A program made the translations under genes and the position numbers. A DNA stretch of 64,000 bases from Rugamonas rubra (lineage in GTDB: Bacteria; Pseudomonadota; Gammaproteobacteria; Burkholderiales; Burkholderiaceae_D): NCBI RefSeq assembly GCF_900114705.1, contig NZ_FOTW01000004.1:310001-374000 (forward strand). Direction: 5' to 3'. A model generated the notes under the pieces. The model was given only the letters and a program-made list of their open reading frames with translations, ran no database searches and was not told where the DNA came from. Below are positions 18,801-27,438 of the stretch, piece by piece (positions within the stretch are counted from its first letter, which is position 1; every line of letters starts with the position of its first letter).

Positions 18801-21646
18801 AACTGGCGGCGACCGCGCCGGCGGCCAGCGACGACATCGAGGCCCGCCTGGACAGCTTGCTGGCCGAGACGATGGAAAGCATCACGGCGCCGCCGGTCCA
18901 GCCGGCCGCTCCCGCAGCCGACGAGGTCGACGCGACGCCGCTGGACGCGCTGTTCCGCCAGTGCTTCAACAGCATTAGCGGCACGATTCCGCTGGAGGAG
19001 CCGGCGCCGGTGGTGCAAAAACCGAAGCCCGTCAGCACCGCCGACGACATCGACGACCTGTTCAACTCCGCCTTCGACGACGCCTTCGACGAGCCGGCGC
19101 TGACCCAGATCGCCGCGCCAAGCGTGCCGGACGCCGAGCCAGCGCCGGTGGCGCAGTCGGAATCCGAAGTGGAAGCGGCAGCGGAGCCCGAAGCCGAAGC
19201 CGAACCAACACCCGAGCCCGAGTCCGAGCCGGAACCCGAACCCGAACCCGAACCGCTGGCCGAGCTGGAGGCCCCGGCCGAAGTCGTCACCGCGCCGCCG
19301 CTGCAAACCGAGACCGCGTTGTCCTTCGCCGCCACCATCCTGCCGCTGGCGGCCGCGTCGGAGTTGCTGGCCGCCGCGCCGGCGCTGTTCCACGACGAGA
19401 TCGACGCCGACCTGCTGCCGGTGTTCCTGGAGGAGGGCGCCGACCTGCTGCCGCAAGTGGGCCAGCTGCTGCGCGCCTGGCACGCCGCCCCGGCCGACGC
19501 CGCCCCGGCCCAGTCGCTGTTGCGCATCCTGCACACGCTCAAGGGCAGCGCGCGCATGGCCGGCGCGATGCGCCTCGGCCAGCACGCCCACGAGATCGAA
19601 ACCCACATCGAGAACATGGTCCACGCCGGCAGCGCCACGCCGCAGGCCTTCGACGAGCTGCTGGCCCACTACGACCACGCCATGCTGCTGTTCGAGCAGT
19701 TGCAGCAGGCGCCGGCGGACGCCGCGCCAAGCCCGGCCGACGGCGCCGACGGCGGCCGCGCCACGGCGGCCACGGTGGGCGACCCGGCCGAGCCGGCGGC
19801 CGCCCAGCTCCACGCGCCGGACGAGGCGCCGGCCGCCAAGACGGCGCTGGTGCGGGTGCGCGCCGACATCCTCGACCGCCTGGTCAACCAGGCCGGCGAG
19901 GTGTCGATCTCGCGCTCGCGGCTGGAGAACGAGGTCGCGGCGCTGCGCGGCTCGTTGTTCGACTTCTCCGACAACCTGGCCCGCCTGCGCCGCCAGTTGC
20001 GCGAGGTGGAGATGCAGGCCGAATCGCAGATCGCCTCGCGCATGGCGGTGTCGAGCGAGCGCGAGTTCGACCCGCTCGAATTCGACCGCTTCACCCGCCT
20101 GCAGGAACTGACCCGCATGATGGCCGAGAGCGTCAACGACGTCGCCTCCTTCCACGAGAGCCTGAGCCGCAGCGTCGACAGCGCCGGCGAGGACCTGGTG
20201 CGGCAGGCGCGCCTGACGCGCGACCTGCAGCGCGACCTGATGCGGGTGCGCATGGTGCCCTTCGCCAGCATCGCCGAGCGGCTGTTCCGCGTCGCCCGGC
20301 AGAGCGCCAAGGAGGTCGACAAGCGCGTCAACCTGGACATTCGCGGCGGCGCCGTCGAGATCGACCGCAGTGTGCTCGAACGCATGGCCGCGCCCTTCGA
20401 GCACCTGCTGCGCAATGCCATCGCCCACGGCGTCGAGACGCGCGCCGCGCGCGCCGCCGCCGGCAAGAACGAAACGGGCGAGCTGCTGGTGCAGGTCAGC
20501 CAGCAGGGCAACGAGGTGGTGATCGACTTCTCCGACGACGGCGGCGGCCTGGACCTGGCGCGCATCCGCGCCAAGGCGGCCAGCCTCGGCCTGTTGGCCG
20601 CCGGCGAGGAGATCGGCGACGTGCAGGCCGCCAACCTGATCTTCGCGCCGGGCTTCTCCACCGCCGAGGCGCTCACCGAGCTGTCCGGCCGTGGCGTCGG
20701 CATGGACGTGGTGCAGTCCGAGGCGCAGGCGCTGGGCGGCCGCGTCGACCTGTTTTCCGATCCGGGCAAGGGCGCCCGCTTCACCATCCACTTGCCGCTG
20801 ACCCTGGCGGTGGCCCAGGTGGTGCTGCTGGGCGCCGGCGGCAAGACCTACGCGCTGCCGTCGGTGCTGGTCGAGCAGGTGCTGCAGCTGAAGGAGGCGG
20901 CGCTGGCCGAGGCCTGGCGGCAGGGCCACATCGCCAGCCACGGCCAGCACGCTGCGCTGCACTACCTGCCGGTGCTGCTGGGCGAGGGGCGGGCGCGCCC
21001 GGCCGGCCAGCGCTCCAGTCCCGTGCTGCTGCTCAAGAGCGGCAGCGAGCGGCTGGCGCTGCAGGTCGACGAGGTGCTCGGCAACCGCGAGGTGGTGATC
21101 AAGAACGTCGGGCCGCAGCTGGCGCGCATGGTCGGCATCGCCGGCGCCACCGTGCTCGGCTCGGGCGACATCGTGTTGATCCTCAACCCGGTGGCGCTGG
21201 CCCAGCATTTGGCCCAGCATCCCGAGCTGCAGGCGCAGTACGCGGCGGCGGCCGTCGACAGTCCGGCGCTGCCGCCGGCGCAGGGCAAGACCATCATGGT
21301 GGTCGACGATTCGCTGACGGTGCGCCGGGTCACCCAGCGCCTGCTCGAGCGCGAGGGCTACCAGGTGCTGCTGGCCAAGGACGGCGTCGACGCGCTCGAA
21401 CAGCTGCAGGGCCGGGTGCCCGACCTGATGCTGGTCGATATCGAGATGCCGCGCATGGACGGCTTCGACCTGACCCGCAACGTGCGCGGCGACGAGCGCA
21501 CGGCGGCCGTGCCGATCATCATGATCACCTCGCGCAGCGCCGACAAGCACCGCAACGTCGCGCTGGCGCTGGGCGTCAACGCCTACTTCGGCAAACCCTT
21601 CCAGGAGCCGGTGCTGCTCGGCACCATCGCCAGCCTGCTCGGCTAG
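15833..21646 (+). CDS. chpA: Hybrid chemotaxis kinase ChpA/PilL of the type IV pilus system
   Basis: A 1937-residue cytoplasmic multidomain CheA. It has several Hpt domains, three with intact phospho-acceptor motifs: HTLKGSGRM (His675), HTLAGTSATVG (His911) and HTLKGSARM (His1234). At least one degenerate Hpt-like repeat lies at the N-terminus. A Pro/Glu repeat linker (around 1105-1145) precedes the third. Then follow the dimerisation helices, the ATPase domain (LLRNAIAHGVE, DDGGGLD, GRGVGMD), a CheW-like domain and a C-terminal receiver with Asp1869 in LVDIEMPRMDG. It is shorter than Pseudomonas ChpA (about 2470). It ends the cluster at a strong terminator. Confidence 0.93.
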   Translation: MKTDVPNPAQAQFDTGPLSWVMVEIREALARSRTALFEAGGRAEEDQATQLQHAKSHLHQAHGALQMVDVDGAALLTAAAEHALGRFKDGSLKCSADHVHVVAQLYQALVEYVEELLDGAAPQPARLFPYYRAALEMLGAERIHPADLFFPDLSAAASAALAPAAAAGVAAGVADYAAWRQRFEKALLPYLKSTDAAQQREHAAALRDAVALVAGAQREPAARAFWLAQQGFAELVAAGRVAGGLYVKQLFGLINLQIRRLSQGSAAQPEGMLRDALFFVAAADPATEDDSATATATAAAPVARQLRRAFALDGLLPADYEARRYGQIDQQALAGARAGMAQAKASWDGQAEAPVDPAQGAAFDAALRQSAQHCDTLGLAALSTLLRQLADVAARAVSAGRGEELALEMATALLFAEHGLEQIRHLPDDFSAHADTIGARLLALVAGETPPQPAQWQGGLAQRMRQDDTVAALSAEMKNGLRQVEKVLDEYHVDAATRPALGALDPTLHQLHGALAMLDQDEAMRAVLQLREAVRQLAEGRGEAAQQARALDEIAQNVGALGFFVDMLAQNAAGARERFAFDAERGTFRSLPFKKIAAAGAVPLLDEAMPAAPPPAGPQVAPPAPASDAAVEAELLDIFINEAREVLLFVDRTLAQPRQLAGGVDNLSMLRRSFHTLKGSGRMVGLGHFADAAAGVERVMNVWLAEAWPANDALFALLEHAAQELGRWVAELAASGRSARDGAALVAAAAVVQQGGAFAMAPAETRVDEQLEALAPPPDDTPAEPAAPAEFAEAAATVAAPDTAGQIAGTGSSAQTIEPEPPEPLVEAAVPAPAPSAAPAGNVIEFPGIGAPRPARDDNLKHIGELDIPLPLFNIYLAETDELVRLLARDFGEWRHEPRRPVSGEALQAAHTLAGTSATVGFMALRELAHALEMTLEALLPPAPHLDPAQHDLLDFTIERIRQMLQSFAQGDMPAAQPELVAALLALRAQLAATAPAASDDIEARLDSLLAETMESITAPPVQPAAPAADEVDATPLDALFRQCFNSISGTIPLEEPAPVVQKPKPVSTADDIDDLFNSAFDDAFDEPALTQIAAPSVPDAEPAPVAQSESEVEAAAEPEAEAEPTPEPESEPEPEPEPEPLAELEAPAEVVTAPPLQTETALSFAATILPLAAASELLAAAPALFHDEIDADLLPVFLEEGADLLPQVGQLLRAWHAAPADAAPAQSLLRILHTLKGSARMAGAMRLGQHAHEIETHIENMVHAGSATPQAFDELLAHYDHAMLLFEQLQQAPADAAPSPADGADGGRATAATVGDPAEPAAAQLHAPDEAPAAKTALVRVRADILDRLVNQAGEVSISRSRLENEVAALRGSLFDFSDNLARLRRQLREVEMQAESQIASRMAVSSEREFDPLEFDRFTRLQELTRMMAESVNDVASFHESLSRSVDSAGEDLVRQARLTRDLQRDLMRVRMVPFASIAERLFRVARQSAKEVDKRVNLDIRGGAVEIDRSVLERMAAPFEHLLRNAIAHGVETRAARAAAGKNETGELLVQVSQQGNEVVIDFSDDGGGLDLARIRAKAASLGLLAAGEEIGDVQAANLIFAPGFSTAEALTELSGRGVGMDVVQSEAQALGGRVDLFSDPGKGARFTIHLPLTLAVAQVVLLGAGGKTYALPSVLVEQVLQLKEAALAEAWRQGHIASHGQHAALHYLPVLLGEGRARPAGQRSSPVLLLKSGSERLALQVDEVLGNREVVIKNVGPQLARMVGIAGATVLGSGDIVLILNPVALAQHLAQHPELQAQYAAAAVDSPALPPAQGKTIMVVDDSLTVRRVTQRLLEREGYQVLLAKDGVDALEQLQGRVPDLMLVDIEMPRMDGFDLTRNVRGDERTAAVPIIMITSRSADKHRNVALALGVNAYFGKPFQEPVLLGTIASLLG

Positions 21647-21662
21647 CCCGGCTTGGAATCGA

Positions 21663-21690
21663 CAAGGGGGCCGCCGGCCCCCTTGTTTTG
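21663..21690 (+). terminator. Intrinsic terminator after chpA
   Basis: A perfect ten-base stem (CAAGGGGGCC / GGCCCCCTTG) with a three-base loop is followed by TTTTG. It begins 17 bases after the chpA stop and lies between convergent chpA and the photolyase gene. It should end the pil-chp transcript. Confidence 0.9.
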
Positions 21691-21698
21691 TCGCACCG

Positions 21699-23165
21699 CT
21701 AGCCCGGCTTCTTCACCACCGCGTAGCGCTCCAGCGTGCGCTTGCGCGCCTCGTCGTGCATGACGATGGGCTGCGGGTAGTCACGCCCGAGCACGATGTT
21801 CCTTTGCTCGAGCAGCATGCGCGGCACCAGCCAGGGCGCGTGGATCTCCTTGTCGCCCAGCGCCGCCAGCTGCGGCAGGTAGCGGCGGATGAAGCGGCCG
21901 GCGCCGTCGAACTTCTCCGACTGGGTGGTCGGGTTGAAGATGCGGAAGTAGGGCTGGGCGTCGCAGCCGGACGAGGAGGCCCACTGCCAGCCGCCGTTGT
22001 TGGAGGCCAGCTCGAAGTCGTTCAGGTGCAGGGCGAAATAGGCTTCGCCGCGGCGCCAGTCTATGCCCAGGTCCTTGATCAGGAAGCAGGCGGTGACCAT
22101 GCGCAGGCGGTTGTGCATATAGCCGGTCTGGTTCAGCTGGGCCATGGCGGCGTCGACCAGCGGGTAGCCGGTGCGGCCCTCGCACCAGGCGGCGAAGGCG
22201 GCGTCGGCCTCGCCGCCGGCCTCCCATTCGATGGCGTCGTAGGCCGGCTTGAAGGCGCTGGCCACCACGTGCGGATGGTGGAACAGGATCATGGCGTAGA
22301 ACTCGCGCCAGACCAGCTCGTTGAGCCAGACCTGGGCGCCGTCGCCGCCGGCGCCGCGCGCCATCAGGTCGAGCACGGTGCGCACCAGGTGGCGGATCGA
22401 CAGCGTGCCGAAGCGCAGGTGCATGGACAGGTAGGACGGCCCCTTGACGGCGGGGAAGTCGCGCGCCACGCCATAGTTGGCGAGGCGCGGCAGGAACTGC
22501 TCGAACAGGCCGGCGGCGCCGGACATGCCGGTCGGAATCGCCAGTTGCCCCAGGTTGCTGGGCTCGAAGCCGAGCTCGGCCAGCGGGGGCAGGACGCTGC
22601 GGCCGGGCGCCAGGGCCGCCTTCAGGGGCTCGATGTTGTATGGAATTAACACCGTCGGGTCGGCCAGCAGCTTTTTCAGCCAGGCGTTCTTGTACGGCGT
22701 GTAGACCGAGAACACGCCGCCGGTCTGCGACAGCACCTCGGCGCGCTCGAACACCACCTGGTCCTTGTGGCTGGACCAGTGCCGCCCGGCCGCTTGCAGC
22801 GCGGCGGCGACGGCGCCGTCGCGGGCTATCGCCTGCGGCTCGTAGTCGTGGTTGGCGAAGACGGCGTCGGCGCCCAGCTCGGCGGCCAGGCGCGGGATGG
22901 CCTCGGCGGCGTCGGCGTGGCGCACGATCAGATGGCCGCCCAGCTGCTCCAGTTCGGCGGCCAGCTCGGCCAGGCTGGCATGGATGAAGTCGACGCGGCG
23001 GTCGGCGCGCGGCAGGCCGGCCAGGATCGCGCTGTCGTAGACGAAGACGCAGTACACGCTCTTGCTTTGGCGCAGGGCGTGGTGCAGGGCGGCGTGGTCG
23101 AAGGCGCGCAGGTCGCGCCGGAACCACACCAGCGAGGTGTTGAAGGCCATGTCGGGGGTGTCCAT
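21699..23165 (-). CDS. phrB: Deoxyribodipyrimidine photolyase
   Basis: A light-driven repair enzyme that splits cyclobutane pyrimidine dimers, with FAD and an antenna cofactor. The 488-residue protein starts near SLVWFRRDLRAFDHAAL, the Rossmann antenna domain. It contains WLNELVWREFYAMILFHHP, GRTGYPLVDAAM, MHNRLRMVTACFL and NNGGWQWASSSGCDAQPYF in the FAD domain, all class I photolyase hallmarks. The start is uncertain: ATG 23165 or ATG 23150 both suit the conserved beginning. A longer reading to 23360 adds a non-conserved leader. It is convergent with chpA and divergent from yqgE. Confidence 0.95.
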   Translation of the reverse strand: MDTPDMAFNTSLVWFRRDLRAFDHAALHHALRQSKSVYCVFVYDSAILAGLPRADRRVDFIHASLAELAAELEQLGGHLIVRHADAAEAIPRLAAELGADAVFANHDYEPQAIARDGAVAAALQAAGRHWSSHKDQVVFERAEVLSQTGGVFSVYTPYKNAWLKKLLADPTVLIPYNIEPLKAALAPGRSVLPPLAELGFEPSNLGQLAIPTGMSGAAGLFEQFLPRLANYGVARDFPAVKGPSYLSMHLRFGTLSIRHLVRTVLDLMARGAGGDGAQVWLNELVWREFYAMILFHHPHVVASAFKPAYDAIEWEAGGEADAAFAAWCEGRTGYPLVDAAMAQLNQTGYMHNRLRMVTACFLIKDLGIDWRRGEAYFALHLNDFELASNNGGWQWASSSGCDAQPYFRIFNPTTQSEKFDGAGRFIRRYLPQLAALGDKEIHAPWLVPRMLLEQRNIVLGRDYPQPIVMHDEARKRTLERYAVVKKPG

Positions 23166-23365
23166 CTCGTGTTGGAGGTCAAGGTCGGGGCGGGTTTTAC
23201 CGCCTACCATCGGGCTGGAAGGCCGTCCGACAGGCGCTGCGGGTGGTGGTGGCGTCAATTCAGTGTAAACTATCGAAATTACCATAGCGCTCCGCCGAGC
23301 GTATCCTACAGCAAACGGCGGACTTGCCGCACCAGAACAGCAGCCCTGCAGAGAGAGCAACGTGT

Positions 23366-24025
23366 ATGAAGAAAAGCAAAATCGACCAGTCTCTGGCTGT
23401 GCCCGGCCTGCCGCCGGAGCCGATTGACCCGCTGGCGTCGCTGCACGTGGCGAAGCCGCCGGCCTTGAACCTGGCTAATCATTTCCTGATTGCAATGCCA
23501 TCGATGCAGGACCCGATCTTCGGCGGCACCGTCGTCTACGTCTGCGAACACAACGACAACGGCGTGCTCGGCGTGGTCATCAACAAGCCCACCGACATGA
23601 CCATGCAGGTCTTGTTCGAGCGCATCGACCTGCCGCTGCAGGCCGGCCTGGACAGCGCCGTCGTCGACGAGCCCATCATGTTCGGCGGCCCGGTGCAGGA
23701 CGACCGCGGCTTCGTGCTGCACACCCCCGGCGCGCAATACTCGTCGTCGCTGACGGTGACCGACCAGGTCGCCTTCACCACCTCGATCGACGTGCTCGAG
23801 GCGGTCGCCGCCGGCACCGGCCCGACCCGCCTGCTGGTGTCGATCGGCTACGCCGGCTGGAGCCCGGGCCAGCTGGAGGACGAGATCAGCCGCAACGGCT
23901 GGCTCACCGTCGCCGCCGACCCGCGCGTCGTCTTCGACCTGCCGATCGAGGAGCGCTACACGGCCGCCATCAAGCTGCTCGGCTTCGACCCGCTGATGCT
24001 GACCACCGAGGTCGGCCATGCTTGA
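23366..24025 (+). CDS. yqgE: YqgE/AlgH family protein
   Basis: A 219-residue member of the UPF0301 (YqgE/AlgH) family, cytoplasmic, of unsettled function. Family features are ANHFLIAMPSMQDPIFGGTVVYVCEHNDNG beginning near residue 40 (given here only as a landmark), GVVINKPT, FGGPVQDDRGFVLH and SIGYAGWSPGQLEDEI. An alternative start 42 bases upstream exists, but the ATG at 23366 has a GAGAG-type site. It lies just before ruvX, with the pyr genes after, a neighbourhood conserved in betaproteobacteria. Confidence 0.93.
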   Translation: MKKSKIDQSLAVPGLPPEPIDPLASLHVAKPPALNLANHFLIAMPSMQDPIFGGTVVYVCEHNDNGVLGVVINKPTDMTMQVLFERIDLPLQAGLDSAVVDEPIMFGGPVQDDRGFVLHTPGAQYSSSLTVTDQVAFTTSIDVLEAVAAGTGPTRLLVSIGYAGWSPGQLEDEISRNGWLTVAADPRVVFDLPIEERYTAAIKLLGFDPLMLTTEVGHA

Positions 24026-24085
24026 GCTTGCCAACCGCGCCAACGCCGCCGCCCCCGCCGCCAACACCCCGGCGGGGTGCGCGCG

Positions 24086-24475
24086 GTGAGTCTGGAAACG
24101 GTATTCGGCTTCGATTTCGGCGTCAAACGCATCGGCGTGGCGATGGGCAACACCATGATTTGCCAGGCCCAGCCGCTCAAGGTGATCGCCGCCATCGACA
24201 ACGCCGCCCGCTTCAGCGCCATCGCCGCGCTGATCGCCGAGTGGGCGCCGGCGCGCCTGATCGTCGGCCTGCCGACCCACCCGGACGGCGCCGAGCACGA
24301 GATGACGGCGCGCTGCCGCCGCTTCGCCAACCAGCTCCACGGCCGCTTCAACCTGCCGGTCGAGCTGGTCGACGAGCGCTACTCGTCGGCGGTGATCTCG
24401 GCCAAGCGCGGCGAGGTGATCGACGACCGCGCCGCCGCCATCATCCTGCAACAATACTTCGACTCGCAGGGCTGA
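24086..24475 (+). CDS. ruvX: Holliday junction resolvase-like protein RuvX (YqgF)
   Basis: An RNase H-fold nuclease family, 129 residues, linked to processing of the 5' end of pre-16S rRNA. It carries the N-terminal FGFDFGVKRIGVAMGN motif with the first catalytic Asp, IVGLPTHPDG, VELVDERYSS and the final DDRAAAIILQQYFD motif. I prefer GTG 24086, with GGCGGGG eight bases upstream; GTG 24077 would add three residues. It is followed by a 74-base gap before pyrR. Confidence 0.92.
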   Translation: MSLETVFGFDFGVKRIGVAMGNTMICQAQPLKVIAAIDNAARFSAIAALIAEWAPARLIVGLPTHPDGAEHEMTARCRRFANQLHGRFNLPVELVDERYSSAVISAKRGEVIDDRAAAIILQQYFDSQG

Positions 24476-24549
24476 GGGCCGCCCAGCGAGCACAGCGAGA
24501 CAAGAACCACCATTCCCGAATTGACCACCCCCTGAGAGCGCCACCACCC

Positions 24550-25074
24550 ATGTCCAACTCAAGCCCCACCACCGCGCTCGACGCCGAGGCGCTGTACGCC
24601 ACGCTGCTGGCGCAATTGAAGACCGGCCTGGCCGGCGCCAGCGACGTCGCCATCGTCGGCATCCACTCCGGCGGCGCCTGGCTGGCCGAGCGGCTCGCCG
24701 CCGACCTCGGCCTGACCGCCCGCTTCGGCGTCATCGACGTCTCCTTCTACCGCGACGACTTCGCCGAGAAGGGCCTGCACGCCGACATCAAGCCGACCCA
24801 GATCGGCTTCGACGTCAACGCCGCCACCCTGGTGCTGGTCGACGACGTGCTCTACACCGGCCGCACCACCCGCGCCGCCATCAACGAGCTGTTCGACTAC
24901 GGCCGCCCGGCGCGCATCATGCTGGCCGCCCTGGTCGACCGTGGCGGCCGCCAGCTGCCGGTGGCCGCCGACTTCGTCGCCGCCACCGTCGCCGTGGCCG
25001 AGGGCCAGGCGCTGGTGCTCGGCCGCGCCGCAGACGGAACATTCACGCTAACCATAGACGACGACCATGCTTAA
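24550..25074 (+). CDS. pyrR: PyrR-family pyrimidine regulator / uracil phosphoribosyltransferase
   Basis: A 174-residue phosphoribosyltransferase-fold protein. The PRPP-binding loop is [16 protein letters not shown], with [13 protein letters not shown] at the N-terminus and the basic [11 protein letters not shown] segment typical of PyrR. In Gram-positives PyrR attenuates pyr mRNA; in proteobacteria its regulatory role is less clear. Its TAA stop lies inside the start of pyrB (eight-base overlap), so expression with pyrB and pyrC' is coupled. I saw no convincing attenuator upstream. Confidence 0.9.
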   Translation: MSNSSPTTALDAEALYATLLAQLKTGLAGASDVAIVGIHSGGAWLAERLAADLGLTARFGVIDVSFYRDDFAEKGLHADIKPTQIGFDVNAATLVLVDDVLYTGRTTRAAINELFDYGRPARIMLAALVDRGGRQLPVAADFVAATVAVAEGQALVLGRAADGTFTLTIDDDHA

Positions 25075-26032
25075 TCCGCAACTGAATAAACACGGCGAAC
25101 TCCAGCACCTGTTGACCATCGAGGGCCTGCCCAAGGCCATCGTCAACCACATCCTGGACACCGCCTCCTCCTTCGTCGGCATCTCCGACCGCGACGTCAA
25201 GAAGGTGCCGCTGATGCGCGGCAAGAGCGTCTTCAACCTGTTCTTCGAGAACTCGACGCGCACCCGAACCACCTTCGAGATCGCCTCCAAGCGCCTGTCG
25301 GCCGACGTCATCAACCTGAACATCCAGGCCTCCTCGGCCAGCAAGGGCGAGTCGCTGCTCGACACCATCGACAACCTGTCGGCCATGCACGCCGACATGT
25401 TCGTGGTGCGCCACGCCCAGTCCGGCGCGCCTTACCTGATCGCCAAGCATTTGATCGACACCAAGCAGCCGCACGTCCACGTGGTCAACGCCGGCGACGG
25501 CCGCCACGCCCACCCGACCCAGGGTCTGCTGGACATGTACACCATCCGCCACTACAAGAAGGACTTCACCAATTTGACGGTGGCGATCGTCGGCGACATC
25601 CTGCACAGCCGGGTGGCGCGTTCCGACATCCACGCCCTGACCACGCTGGGCGTGCCGGAAGTGCGGGCGATCGGTCCGCACACCCTGCTGCCGGGCGGCC
25701 TCGAGCAGATGGGCGTGCGCACCTTCACCAACATGGACGAGGGTCTGAAGGGCGTCGACGTGATCATCATGCTGCGCCTGCAGAACGAGCGCATGAGCGG
25801 CGCGCTGCTGCCGTCGGCGCAGGAATACTTCAAGAGCTACGGCCTGACGCCGGAGCGGCTGGCGCTGGCCAAGCCGGACGCCATCGTCATGCACCCGGGC
25901 CCGATGAACCGTGGCGTCGAGATCGACTCGGCGGTGGCGGACGGCCCGCAGGCAGTGATCCTGCCGCAGGTCACCTTCGGCATCGCGGTGCGGATGGCGG
26001 TAATGAGCATTTTGGCAGGAAACCAAGGATGA
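25067..26032 (+). CDS. pyrB: Aspartate carbamoyltransferase catalytic chain PyrB
   Basis: PyrB condenses aspartate with carbamoyl phosphate in pyrimidine synthesis. The 321-residue protein has the carbamoyl-phosphate loop [13 protein letters not shown] (STRTRT at 63-68), Lys93 in [25 protein letters not shown] and [13 protein letters not shown] separate regulatory chain (PyrI) is not encoded here. The next gene encodes a PyrC' homologue, and its ATG overlaps the pyrB stop (ATGA). This matches the class of ATCases that form a complex with an inactive dihydroorotase-like partner. Confidence 0.96.
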   Translation: MLNPQLNKHGELQHLLTIEGLPKAIVNHILDTASSFVGISDRDVKKVPLMRGKSVFNLFFENSTRTRTTFEIASKRLSADVINLNIQASSASKGESLLDTIDNLSAMHADMFVVRHAQSGAPYLIAKHLIDTKQPHVHVVNAGDGRHAHPTQGLLDMYTIRHYKKDFTNLTVAIVGDILHSRVARSDIHALTTLGVPEVRAIGPHTLLPGGLEQMGVRTFTNMDEGLKGVDVIIMLRLQNERMSGALLPSAQEYFKSYGLTPERLALAKPDAIVMHPGPMNRGVEIDSAVADGPQAVILPQVTFGIAVRMAVMSILAGNQG

Positions 26033-27339
26033 AACTACATATCAAGAACGGCCACCTGGTCGACCCGGCCAACGCCATCGACGCCCCCCACGACCTGTTC
26101 ATCGCCGACGGCAAGATCGTCGCGGTGGGCGCCGCGCCGGCCGGCTTCACGGCCGAGCGCACCATCGACGCCGCCGGCCTGGTGGTCGCGCCCGGCTTCG
26201 TCGACCTGTCGGCGCGGCTGCGCGAACCGGGCTACGAATACAAGGCCACGCTCGAGTCCGAGCTGCAGGCGGCCATGCAGGGCGGCGTCACCAGCCTGGT
26301 CTGCCCGCCCGACACCGACCCGGTGCTCGACGAGCCCGGCCTGGTGGAGATGCTCAAGCACCGCGCCAAGACGCTCAACCTGGCCAACGTCCACCCGCTG
26401 GGCGCGCTGACCGTCGGCCTGAAGGGCCAGGCGCTGACCGAGATGGCCGAGCTGACCGAGGCCGGCTGCATCGGCTTCGCCCAGGCCGAGGAGCCGATCG
26501 AGGACACCACCGTGCTGCTGCGCGCCATGCAGTACGCCAAGACCTTCGAATACACCGTCTGGCTGCGCCCGCAGGACGCCCACATCGGCCGTGGCGGCAT
26601 CGCCCACGCCGGCCCGCTGGCCTCGCGCCTGGGCCTGTCGGGCGTGCCGGTGATGTCCGAGACCATCGCCCTGCACACCATCTTCGAGCTGATGCGCTCG
26701 ACCGGCGCGCGGGTCCACCTGTGCCGCATGTCCTCGGCCGCCGGCCTCGAACTGGTGCGCGCCGCCAAGCGCGAGGGCCTGCCGGTCACCTGCGACGTCG
26801 GCGCCCACCACATCCACCTGACCGACGCCGACATCGGCTTCTTCGACTCGAACGCCCGCGTCACGCCGCCGTTCCGCAGCCAGCGCGACCGCGACGCGAT
26901 CCGCGCCGGCCTGCTCGACGGCACCGTCGACGCGCTGTGCTCGGACCACACCCCGGTCGACGACGACGAGAAGCTGCTGCCCTTCGGCGAGGCCTCGCCC
27001 GGCGCCACCGGCCTCGAGCTGCTACTGTCGCTGGCGCTGAAGTGGGCCGACGACTACGCCGCCGGCCAGCCCGACGGCGGCGTGCGGCCGCTGGCCCGCG
27101 CCGTCGGCAAGATCAGCGCCGATCCGGCCCGCGTCGCCGGCCTGGCCAGCGGCACGCTGTCGGTCGGCGCGGTGGCCGACGTCTGCCTGTTCGACCCGGC
27201 CGCGCGCTGGACCGTGGCGGCCTCGGCCCTGGCCAGCCAGGGCAAGCACACGCCCTTCCTCGGCTACGAGCTGAGCGGGCAGGTGCGCGCCACCATCGTC
27301 GCCGGCCACGTCGCCTTCGAACGCGCAGCCGCGCGCTAA
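26029..27339 (+). CDS. PyrC' dihydroorotase homologue with lost metal site
   Basis: A 436-residue amidohydrolase-fold protein of the dihydroorotase family. The canonical metal motif PGF(I/V)D-x-H-x-H reads [14 protein letters not shown], so both histidines are replaced (Ser61, Arg63). The later HxCH-type histidine reads HLCRMSS, with Arg in place of His. [11 protein letters not shown] and [11 protein letters not shown] are kept. It should not bind the usual zinc pair. The pyrB-coupled position matches PyrC' of Pseudomonas, a non-catalytic partner needed to assemble ATCase. A functional dihydroorotase would have to lie elsewhere in the genome. Confidence 0.87.
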   Translation: MKLHIKNGHLVDPANAIDAPHDLFIADGKIVAVGAAPAGFTAERTIDAAGLVVAPGFVDLSARLREPGYEYKATLESELQAAMQGGVTSLVCPPDTDPVLDEPGLVEMLKHRAKTLNLANVHPLGALTVGLKGQALTEMAELTEAGCIGFAQAEEPIEDTTVLLRAMQYAKTFEYTVWLRPQDAHIGRGGIAHAGPLASRLGLSGVPVMSETIALHTIFELMRSTGARVHLCRMSSAAGLELVRAAKREGLPVTCDVGAHHIHLTDADIGFFDSNARVTPPFRSQRDRDAIRAGLLDGTVDALCSDHTPVDDDEKLLPFGEASPGATGLELLLSLALKWADDYAAGQPDGGVRPLARAVGKISADPARVAGLASGTLSVGAVADVCLFDPAARWTVAASALASQGKHTPFLGYELSGQVRATIVAGHVAFERAAAR

Positions 27340-27357
27340 GCCTTCCCGGGCTCAACC

Positions 27358-27426
27358 CCGGGGCCGCCGGCCGGCGCCTTCCGCCATGGCGGAGGGCGGC
27401 GCCGGCCCGCGGCCCCGGCGCTTTTT
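27358..27426 (+). terminator. Very large intrinsic terminator hairpin after pyrC'
   Basis: Arms 27358-27367 and 27409-27418 pair perfectly over ten bases (CCGGGGCCGC / GCGGCCCCGG). After one mismatch, ten more pairs follow (27369-27378 with 27398-27407). The apical part contains a further CCGCC-AT-GGCGG hairpin. TTTTT begins four bases after the stem (27422-27426). It should end the pyr transcript and separate it from the acyltransferase gene. Confidence 0.85.
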
Positions 27427-27438
27427 GTGTGGTGTGAT

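Noticed and set aside
19140..19265. Glu/Pro coding repeats in chpA as a DNA satellite or CRISPR-like array
   Set aside because: In-frame Pro/Glu linker with variable codons; no spacers or constant repeat unit. No CRISPR array exists in the window.
13154..21550. Minus-strand open frame of about 2800 codons opposite pilI-pilJ-chpA
   Set aside because: It lies exactly antisense to a coherent, motif-rich gene cluster. Its product is His/Gln/Arg/Val-rich without recognisable domains, and very high GC removes stop codons in this frame. Its remarkable length is a composition effect.
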